A DNA stretch of 64,000 bases from Lachnospiraceae bacterium (GTDB lineage: Bacteria > Bacillota > Clostridia > Lachnospirales > Lachnospiraceae). The position numbers and the translations under genes were made by a program. The stretch lies in assembly GCA_910575155.1 (NCBI GenBank), contig CAJTDX010000008.1:24811-88810 (forward strand), read 5' to 3'. Below, one piece after another: positions 1 to 5,595 of this stretch. The notes below the pieces were generated by a model. The model worked only from the letters and a program-made list of their open reading frames with translations. It was not told the origin of the DNA and did no database searches. Positions within the stretch are counted from its first letter, which is position 1. Each line of letters begins with the position of its first letter.

Positions 1-648
1 TGAGAAGATGGCAATTTCTCCGCCGGCAACCTGGTCCATGTCCTTTAAAACATCGTAAGCCCCGGAGAGGAGGCCGAGCATTTCTGCAAAGGATATGCCG
101 GCTGCATCGGCGGATGCAGAGAGCGTTAATGCCCCCTGCGCCAGGGTGTCAAAATCTGCGCTCCCGTGTTTGGCTGCGCCGGCGAGCGAGTCATTGATTG
201 TGGAGGCAAACGCGGTATGTTCCCCGAGATTGCCAAGGAGCGTTTGCAGGTACGCTATGGCGTCGCCAGCGGAGTCTATGCCGGAGGAAATGCCGCTCAT
301 TTTTAATGCCTCCCCGGCCAGAGCCAGGGACTGCTGCATATCATATCCGGCTTCGCTGGCAGAAGTGATATAAGAGAGCGCTTCTGTGCCGCTCCTGCCG
401 AAGGCGTCGCCCATGCGGAACGCTTCTTCTGTGAGCTGTTTGAGTTCTGAGGCGGAGAGCCCGGAAGTTTTTGCAAGGTTTACAAGCGTGCTGTCCAGTT
501 CCATTACATTGTCTTTCATTTTTGCAAAAAGCTCAATGCTTTTCATCAGCATACCGTCAGGCAGGTAATAATCTGTCAGGGCAGAGAGCCCTTCTGAGAG
601 GGCATTCTGCGTCTGTTCCGTGTTGTTTTGATCGTTATCGTTGTTCAT
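1..648 (-). CDS. Phage tail tape-measure protein, TP901 family, N-terminal part (runs off the left edge)
   Basis: An open minus-strand frame begins at an ATG at 646-648, preceded by GGAGGTTATCAC as ribosome binding site, and stays open for 216 codons to the window edge. Residues 40 to 110 carry the pattern typical of TP901-type tape-measure proteins: a run like DNVMELDSTLVNLAKTSGLS, then SELKQLTEEAFRMGDAFGRSG and a segment on aberrant alternation of short helices rich in Ala, Gly and Ser. In long-tailed phages this protein sets tail length and is threaded through the tail tube. Only the start is present, so total length, transmembrane segments and any C-terminal lysozyme or peptidase domain cannot be judged. 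It is the last visible gene of the minus-strand phage module, and a copy of the 15-bp motif at 766-780 lies upstream. Family call fairly sure; activity of the element unknown. Confidence 0.82.
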   Translation of the reverse strand, partial: MNNDNDQNNTEQTQNALSEGLSALTDYYLPDGMLMKSIELFAKMKDNVMELDSTLVNLAKTSGLSASELKQLTEEAFRMGDAFGRSGTEALSYITSASEAGYDMQQSLALAGEALKMSGISSGIDSAGDAIAYLQTLLGNLGEHTAFASTINDSLAGAAKHGSADFDTLAQGALTLSASADAAGISFAEMLGLLSGAYDVLKDMDQVAGGEIAIFS

Positions 649-949
649 GTGATAACCTCCTTGTCATAGTTGCGTGGTTTATAAGCTGCATATATGTAAA
701 CAGGAGCTTTCCGGGATCAAAGGGAAAGCCCTGGGATGTTCCGTGGAAGAAATATTTTCTATAAGGTATATATGTAGTCGGGAAAAAGCGTCTGAGTTTT
801 TCTAAAATAAATAGCCATAAAAGCGGGAGGCGGTTCTTTCAAAAGCGTTTTACAAACAGTGTTTTGTCAGAATTATGATCGGATAGGCAAAAATGGAAAC
901 GCCGCATATCATAATAGAAATCAATGATTGCATAAATGGAGAATCACGT
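649..949. other. Intergenic region between tape-measure gene and esterase
   Basis: About 300 bases separate the divergent tape-measure and esterase genes. It holds the tape-measure ribosome binding site (649-660), a partial ATATATGTA motif at 690-698, the full repeated motif at 766-780, and an AT-rich stretch before the esterase. No convincing coding frame or terminator is seen. Confidence 0.5.
766..780 (-). promoter_or_regulatory. Copy 1 of the repeated 15-bp motif CGACTACATATATAC (candidate phage late promoter)
   Basis: Read on the minus strand the sequence is CGACTACATATATAC, identical to 4547-4561. The similarity extends beyond the core: a TTTTT run lies just upstream and ATAG lies 3 nt downstream in both copies. 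It is about 120 bases upstream of the tape-measure start and in the same orientation relative to its gene as the other copy. No good sigma-A -35 hexamer is seen 17 bp upstream in either copy. Function inferred from repetition and position. Confidence 0.55.
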
Positions 950-1900
950 ATGAAACGATGCGTTCCGCTGGAACCCGCTGCAGAAGCCGTCTGCAATCAA
1001 AACGCTGTACCGCCTCTCATATTTCAGATGCCGCCTGAGCAGGGCAGGAGGGTATTGGAGGAAGCCCAGGATACACCTGTATATAAATATCCTGCCGATC
1101 TATCCTGGGATTATATAAACACTGGGAACTGGGGCCGTATCCCGGTATATTTTATTGCCCCAAAAGGTGAAAACATCAAAAATATTATATTCTATATTCA
1201 TGGCGGAGGCTGGGTATTCGGCAGCTTTCATACACATGAAAAGCTAGTCAGAGAGCTTTCGGCAAGGACAAATTCACTGGTCGTATTTCCCGAATACAGC
1301 AGGTCGCCGGAAGCAAAATATCCGACGGCAATTGAGCAGTGTTATTTTATCCTCTCCCATATAAAAGAAATCGTCGGGGAATGCTTTCCAATGAGCAGTG
1401 ACGCTGCGCTCACAGTCGCAGGCGACAGTGCTGGCGGAAACATGGCAATCGCTATGGTTCTCATGTCGGCGATGCGGCGCGGCCCGCATATTCAAAAGCT
1501 ACTGTTATATTACCCGGTAACAAACGCCTGCTTTCATACATTGAGTTATTGCCAGTTCGCAGAAGATTATTATCTGTATCGGGAAGGAATGAAATGGTTC
1601 TGGCGGCAATATACAACTTCTGTGGAAGCTCGAAATCAGATTACTGCTTCTCCGCTGCGGGCAGACATGGATTGTCTGAAGGGTTTTCCCAGGACTATGA
1701 TTATAAACGGTCAGGCGGATGTTTTGCGCAGTGAAGGAGAAGCATTCGGTGAAAAGCTCCGCTGTGCGGGCGCAGAGGTAACTGCTCTGCGGGTGCAGGG
1801 TACGATTCATGATTTTGTAATGCTGAACGCACTGGATCAGACACATGCCTGCCGTACGGCTATGGATGCGTCAACCGGGTGGATGAACCGTTTCCATTAA
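950..1900 (+). CDS. Alpha/beta hydrolase, hormone-sensitive-lipase-type esterase
   Basis: A 316-residue esterase of the HSL (family IV, Abhydrolase_3) group, probably cytoplasmic because no signal peptide is seen. The oxyanion-hole motif HGGGW is at residues 84-88, the nucleophile Ser160 is in GDSAGGN, and Asp257 (QADVL) and His287 (TIHDF) complete the triad. Such enzymes hydrolyse short acyl esters; the natural substrate is unknown. I chose the ATG at 950 because GGAG lies 8 bases upstream; an in-frame ATG at 893 has no good site. The gene is the only plus-strand gene inside the minus-strand phage cluster, between the small tail-region genes and the tape-measure gene, so it looks like independently transcribed cargo (a moron). 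Fold and activity class are secure; the moron reading is inference. Confidence 0.88.
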   Translation: MKRCVPLEPAAEAVCNQNAVPPLIFQMPPEQGRRVLEEAQDTPVYKYPADLSWDYINTGNWGRIPVYFIAPKGENIKNIIFYIHGGGWVFGSFHTHEKLVRELSARTNSLVVFPEYSRSPEAKYPTAIEQCYFILSHIKEIVGECFPMSSDAALTVAGDSAGGNMAIAMVLMSAMRRGPHIQKLLLYYPVTNACFHTLSYCQFAEDYYLYREGMKWFWRQYTTSVEARNQITASPLRADMDCLKGFPRTMIINGQADVLRSEGEAFGEKLRCAGAEVTALRVQGTIHDFVMLNALDQTHACRTAMDASTGWMNRFH

Positions 1901-1983
1901 GAGTATCCGGTAAAATTTAAAAAGAGTGCATGGGATAATGCGGTTAAATGTATTTGCAGAAAGAGAGGGCTGCTCAGTTAATT

Positions 1984-2289
1984 CTAAGTTTCCTGGGAGT
2001 TCTGATGAGCAGCCTCAACAATATTCTGATAAAAACTTTCCTGGAAGGACGGCTGTTTCAGCTCCGCCAGAAATTGAGAAATGCTTCCCATATATTCAGA
2101 CATTTCTTCGGTGGAAAACATATCGTTGAGCTGTTTAACAGCTTCCATGGTTTCTGTTTCCGTTTTTGTGCGGATCAGTTCAGCATCCAGAAGCTGTTCT
2201 ATTTTGCCTGTTACAGAAGCAGAAAGTTTCATCATGGCAGCATGGTATTCTTTTTTTGTTTTAAAATAATTTTTTATCATCTTTATCAT
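1984..2289 (-). CDS. Small phage-region protein, 101 aa, unknown function
   Basis: A 101-residue acidic, mostly helical protein starting MIKMIKNYFKTKKEYH, with no recognised motif. Its start overlaps the end of the preceding gene by 29 bases in another frame, and AAAGGAAG about 9 bases before the ATG can serve as ribosome binding site. Together with its upstream partner it occupies the place between a probable tail structural gene and the tape-measure gene, where long-tailed phages encode their tail assembly chaperones, often as an overlapping pair joined by frameshifting. That role is an inference from position and overlap only. Confidence 0.6.
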   Translation of the reverse strand: MIKMIKNYFKTKKEYHAAMMKLSASVTGKIEQLLDAELIRTKTETETMEAVKQLNDMFSTEEMSEYMGSISQFLAELKQPSFQESFYQNIVEAAHQNSQET

Positions 2290-2569
2290 AATCAGGTTCT
2301 TCCTTTTCTAAAATATTTTGAATTGTCTCACGGATATGAGGGACAAAAGAATCAAGCTGCGAGAGGTCGCAGCTTTTTAACTGTTTTTTTGCTTCTGCAC
2401 TGTGAAGAGATCCTTTGCGGCAGCCGTTTAAAATAAGAAAAATTTTATAACAGGAACGGGTGTCTGTTATGGTTCGCCAGGGCTGGAAGCTGCGGATATT
2501 TTCACAACTGCTGCAGGCATGATATGATTTGCCGCAAATCGGGCAGGAATGGTTTTTATAGTGATTCAT
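2261..2569 (-). CDS. Small cysteine-rich phage-region protein, 102 aa
   Basis: A 102-residue protein with an N-terminal CPICGKSYHACSSC segment: two CxxC pairs that could bind zinc, followed by a conserved-looking PWRTITD stretch and an acidic C-terminus. AGAGG lies 5 bases before the ATG. The 3' end overlaps the next gene by 29 bases and ends in a run of six A (GAT AAA AAA TTA in this frame), where a shift into the +1/-2 frame would join the two products. It follows the 259-base structured region after the tail structural gene. No family name can be given with certainty; a zinc-binding fold and membership of the tail operon are likely. Confidence 0.62.
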   Translation of the reverse strand: MNHYKNHSCPICGKSYHACSSCENIRSFQPWRTITDTRSCYKIFLILNGCRKGSLHSAEAKKQLKSCDLSQLDSFVPHIRETIQNILEKEEPDYDKDDKKLF

Positions 2570-2682
2570 AAATTACCTCTTGTGTGCGTGCGGTCACGCA
2601 GTGATATGTTCCATTTGCACGCGTGCAGTCCGCCTTAGTGGCATCATATTCTTCGCGCGTGTACGCATAATTGGCGTTCTCT

Positions 2683-2760
2683 TATAGGAAATACACGTTC
2701 AGGATTCAGAACGTGTTTGAAAATTCAAACACGCTCTGACGTGACAAGGTTTTTCCTATA
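2683..2760. repeat. Nested inverted-repeat element (three stems)
   Basis: Three nested inverted repeats share one centre. The outer arms TATAGGAAA (2683-2691) and TTTCCTATA (2752-2760) enclose CACGTTCAG/CTGACGTG (2694-2702 and 2736-2743, one bulge), which enclose a perfect 10-bp stem CGTGTTTGAA/TTCAAACACG (2712-2721 and 2724-2733) with a 2-nt loop. The folded RNA would be one long rod of about 78 nt on either strand. It lies between the tail structural gene and the cysteine-rich gene. It could be an RNA processing or pausing site, a small RNA, or a relic of a mobile element; nothing decides between these. Confidence 0.6.
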
Positions 2761-2770
2761 GAAGAACAAC

Positions 2771-2792
2771 AGGAGCGGCGTCTGCCGCCCCT
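2771..2792 (-). terminator. GC-rich hairpin after the tail structural gene
   Basis: On the minus strand AGGGGCGGC-AGAC-GCCGCTCCT forms a 9-bp stem, with one G-U pair, followed by TGTTGTTCTTCT. It starts 36 bases after the 269-aa gene stop codon. The T-rich tail is interrupted, so it may be a weak terminator allowing partial read-through to the genes downstream. Confidence 0.5.
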
Positions 2793-2828
2793 GAAATGTA
2801 TGGATAAGATACAGTATTTTACCGTTTT

Positions 2829-3638
2829 TTAAGCGGCGCTGTCATTAGATACGATGATGTCAAAGAGTTTTGCATTTTCATCACAGTAAGATTTCTGCAG
2901 CTTATAGCTTGCAGCATGTTTGCCTTCAGAGGTCAGAGTAAGTTCTACCGCAGAAGGGTCAATCTGTGCTCTGGGGATCGAAATAACGCCGGCATATACA
3001 AGATTGGTATTGCAGGGGTCATGGAAGAGCGCATGTACCAGCAGAGAGCGTACTTCAGGAATGCTGTCAGAAGTTTTGGTAATTTTTACGGTGTCTCCGG
3101 TGACAGCGTCGTATCTTACGAAAACGCGTCCGCTTACATCATTCGGGAAACTGAGCGTTTTTGCGGCGGCGTCCAGAACAAAAGTGCCTTCTGCAACGCT
3201 TCCGTTTCCTGCTGTGGATAATTCATAAGACGCACCGAATGTGTTATCGTCGTTGATCACTTTTACAGTGGTGATTTCTGCACCTGCGGTTCCCACTGGA
3301 ACATATTTCAAAATAGCCTGATGATCGCCGTTAATGGTAATTGTTTCACTGACTGGCCGTGCATTAGTAGAAGAAATTTCTTTTACGGCGCCAAACTGAG
3401 AAGCGGCAAGATCCATGGAAAACAGGCTGTTCGTGAAGTCAAAGGTTCCAGTCTGGGCATTATAGAATGTCGTGATTTCTGCGCCCATGGCGTCAGTAAC
3501 GGCTGTTCCTGTTGCAGCAGTTTTTAAGCTGGGGCTTTCAATCTGTGTGTATCTGCCTACCAGAGCGTTGGTTGCCAGGTCGTATTCCTCTACAGACCTG
3601 ATTTTTTCAAGAATTAATTCGTTTGGGTTAAATGTCAT
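2829..3638 (-). CDS. Probable phage tail structural protein (tail tube-like), 269 aa
   Basis: A 269-residue protein rich in Thr, Ser, Ala and Val with the alternating pattern of an all-beta structural protein, no signal peptide and no enzymatic motif. The N-terminus reads MTFNPNELILEKIRSVEEYD. It has a good ribosome binding site (AAGGAGGAACAAAATT) before the ATG at 3638. It lies between the 251-aa gene and two small genes ahead of the tape-measure gene, the usual place of a major tail tube protein. No sequence signature names it directly, so the call rests on composition, size and position. A decoration or other virion protein is the main alternative. Confidence 0.6.
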   Translation of the reverse strand: MTFNPNELILEKIRSVEEYDLATNALVGRYTQIESPSLKTAATGTAVTDAMGAEITTFYNAQTGTFDFTNSLFSMDLAASQFGAVKEISSTNARPVSETITINGDHQAILKYVPVGTAGAEITTVKVINDDNTFGASYELSTAGNGSVAEGTFVLDAAAKTLSFPNDVSGRVFVRYDAVTGDTVKITKTSDSIPEVRSLLVHALFHDPCNTNLVYAGVISIPRAQIDPSAVELTLTSEGKHAASYKLQKSYCDENAKLFDIIVSNDSAA

Positions 3639-3676
3639 AATTTTGTTCCTCCTTAAAATTTGTACCGGACAGAAAA

Positions 3677-3695
3677 CGCTGTATGAGATACAGCG
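3677..3695 (-). terminator. Hairpin between the 251-aa and 269-aa genes
   Basis: A perfect 8-bp stem (CGCTGTAT/ATACAGCG) with a 3-nt loop follows the 251-aa gene by about 30 bases. On the minus strand it is followed by TTTTCTGT. The T run is short, so it may be an attenuating or processing hairpin inside the tail operon, not a full stop. Confidence 0.45.
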
Positions 3696-3723
3696 CCATA
3701 AGGTTCCGGGGGGCGGGAGAGGG

Positions 3724-4479
3724 TTAATCCAGTTCTCCCAGCCAGTTTAATTGTTTCTCAGGGATTTCTTTTAAATTGATACCAAAGCCGGAATAACCGC
3801 TTTGCAAAAGCAGCGTTGCGTTGGTAATTTTGGAAATCCGTTTTACAGAATCCAGAAAGGCGTTGATTTTCATGTCCCACACCCGGGTATGGTCATATTT
3901 GAAGCCAGGGCAGTTAATCAGTGCAGAAACCAGATTTTTCAGTTGAGAAACATAGGGCGTTTCTTTTTGACGTTCATATTCTTCTCTGGCGTCCTCAATG
4001 AGAATTTGCCTGGTGGCTTCGTTGGCGGGAAGCTGGCTGTTTCGTTTCAGCCCATGCATACGCCGTAAAATGTCTGCAAATTTCAGATAGAGCTGTTCAG
4101 TTATCACAAGATCGTTTTCAAAATCATACATTACAATCTCTTCGGAGCCTTCATTCTTTGCTAATTCGTATTTCGTTAAATCTAATTCTCCGGTTATAAT
4201 GCTGGTTTCAGACTGGCAGCAGGATGGAGCCAGTAAATTTGAGAACAGCGTAAAATCGCTGATTTTGGTATAATCCATGCCCATGTCGTAAAGCTGGAAT
4301 TTCAGGTCTGCGCTGGTGGAGGTCAATGTATAAATCATACTCCAGTAGGCGCGTTCTCCGTAATCACAGATTTCGTCCAGTGTGGGCTGATGAATGGTGA
4401 TGCCGGGGGCAAGATCATAATCTTTGCCGCGGTAAATCTGTAATTCATCATCTGTAAATGCCTGCAAATGATTCACCAC
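3724..4479 (-). CDS. Phage-region protein of unknown function, 251 aa (first gene of the late unit)
   Basis: A 251-residue soluble protein with no signal peptide, membrane segment or catalytic motif that I can recognise. The N-terminal part (about residues 18-45: YDLAPGITIHQPTLDEICDYG) looks like a conserved segment, and a coiled or helical region rich in Arg, Glu and Leu occurs around 140-190. It starts the transcription unit that follows the terminator at 4697-4718 and lies 67 bases downstream of the repeated motif at 4547-4561. With the following structural gene it belongs to the tail region; a virion or tail-assembly role is likely but unproven. Confidence 0.6.
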   Translation of the reverse strand: MVNHLQAFTDDELQIYRGKDYDLAPGITIHQPTLDEICDYGERAYWSMIYTLTSTSADLKFQLYDMGMDYTKISDFTLFSNLLAPSCCQSETSIITGELDLTKYELAKNEGSEEIVMYDFENDLVITEQLYLKFADILRRMHGLKRNSQLPANEATRQILIEDAREEYERQKETPYVSQLKNLVSALINCPGFKYDHTRVWDMKINAFLDSVKRISKITNATLLLQSGYSGFGINLKEIPEKQLNWLGELD

Positions 4480-4546
4480 CTTTCTGTTTATTTGGATTTT
4501 GTCCCGTTATTTTTTGTGTGGTGTTGACAGGAACAAATCCTATCAC

Positions 4547-4561
4547 GTATATATGTAGTCG
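4547..4561 (-). promoter_or_regulatory. Copy 2 of the repeated 15-bp motif CGACTACATATATAC (candidate phage late promoter)
   Basis: Identical on the minus strand to 766-780, with the same upstream T run and downstream ATAG three bases after the core. It lies between the terminator of the polymerase/zinc-protein unit and the 251-aa gene, just where a promoter for the tail unit is needed. The best sigma-A reading (-10 TATATA) lacks a good -35 box. Recognition by the element's own polymerase is the attractive inference. Confidence 0.6.
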
Positions 4562-4682
4562 CAAAAATGCCTGTAAGCCCGCATTTTAAACAGCTTTTCC
4601 CCGAATTTAACTGTGTGGTATCCGGCATGTGAGCCAGTAGAACAGTATAAGAAGAACAAAACATGCGCGTAATTGATTCCCT

Positions 4683-4718
4683 GTAAAAGAAAAAGACATG
4701 AGGAGAATCCTCCTCATG
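4683..4718 (-). terminator. Rho-independent terminator overlapping the zinc-protein stop codon
   Basis: A perfect 9-bp stem (CATGAGGAG/CTCCTCATG, arms 4697-4705 and 4710-4718) with a 4-nt loop is followed on the minus strand by TCTTTTTCTTTTACAG. The stop codon of the zinc-ribbon gene (4714-4716) lies within the stem. It separates the polymerase unit from the tail unit. Confidence 0.8.
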
Positions 4719-5568
4719 CCCGTTTCCTGTTATATCGCTGGTAAGACTGCCTGCGCGCAGATTTGCGGCAGCTGTCGCAGAGCCTGCGGTTATGCTGCCT
4801 GTTCTGCAGGAAAAGATTTCCGCAGGAGCAGCGTCCATAGGTAATGCCCCGGCGGCTGTTTACATTGTATAAGCCGTAATATTTCTTTTGATAATTTCGG
4901 AAGTAACCTTCTAATCCACGGCAGAAGTAACCGACGCAGAAATTATCTTCGTTCCAGTCGCTGGCATAGACGATGAGGTTCTGGCTGTTCTGGAACTCAT
5001 CCAAAGGCTGATAATGATCAAAAAGTTTACGGAAATAACATTCTGTCACCTGCTGAAATTCTTCCCAGCTTAGCGTCATGGTTTCACGCGCAGAGATTTC
5101 TTTGATAAGTTCTGCCTGTGCCACGGCGTTTTCCAGTGTGCGGGACAATTCCTGTGGGGAGGCAGTCCATGACGGATTGTTCTTTTGCACAGCGGACAGC
5201 CATTGAAAATATAGTTTTTTTGGAAGATTGAGCAGATCAATATAATCTTTTTTCCGACAGATAGTTTTGTCAAAATAGCGGGTGTAAATATTATTGACTT
5301 TTTGACGGATCAGGCTGGCAAAGTCCCTGCTGCCGGTCAAAGATAAACAAACTGTGCAAGGAAGGGAGGTATAGGAAGAAAAAATCTGTCCAATTTCAGT
5401 GGTAAGTAAATCCGGACTGATGCGAAAGGTGACCGGGCGGCTGATAATAGTTCTCTGATTGGGGTTTTCCCAAATCAGACGGCAGAAGGAAGAAAAGATT
5501 TCTTCCCGTTCTGCATCTGTTTCTGCATATTGATAATCTTCTAAGATTTCATACATATATACGTTCAT
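4714..5568 (-). CDS. Zinc-ribbon protein co-transcribed with the phage RNA polymerase, 284 aa
   Basis: A 284-residue protein ending in a likely zinc ribbon: CSCGNLF, about 14 residues, then CDSC, followed by a very basic tail (RRQSYQRYNRKR). The remainder is unrecognised and mostly helical. I take the ATG at 5568, 7 bases after GGAGGA; an ATG six codons earlier overlaps that site and is less likely. The start lies 27 bases after the stop of the polymerase gene, and the unit ends at a strong terminator, so the two are one operon. A basic, zinc-binding C-terminus and this partnership suggest nucleic-acid binding, perhaps as an accessory factor to the polymerase. That is inference; no family function is asserted. 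Confidence 0.68.
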   Translation of the reverse strand: MNVYMYEILEDYQYAETDAEREEIFSSFCRLIWENPNQRTIISRPVTFRISPDLLTTEIGQIFSSYTSLPCTVCLSLTGSRDFASLIRQKVNNIYTRYFDKTICRKKDYIDLLNLPKKLYFQWLSAVQKNNPSWTASPQELSRTLENAVAQAELIKEISARETMTLSWEEFQQVTECYFRKLFDHYQPLDEFQNSQNLIVYASDWNEDNFCVGYFCRGLEGYFRNYQKKYYGLYNVNSRRGITYGRCSCGNLFLQNRQHNRRLCDSCRKSARRQSYQRYNRKRA

Positions 5569-5595
5569 GGCAATTCCTCCTGGCATTAATAAGAA

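Noticed and set aside
95-764. Several plus-strand open frames in the first 800 bases
   Set aside because: They lie over the antisense strand of a 216-codon open minus-strand frame with a clear ribosome binding site and tape-measure similarity, so they are shadows.
5551-5564. A further GTATATATGTA sequence resembling the repeated late motif
   Set aside because: It lies inside the coding start of the zinc-ribbon gene and in the opposite orientation; only 11 to 13 bases match. It is explained by the codons for NVYMYE.
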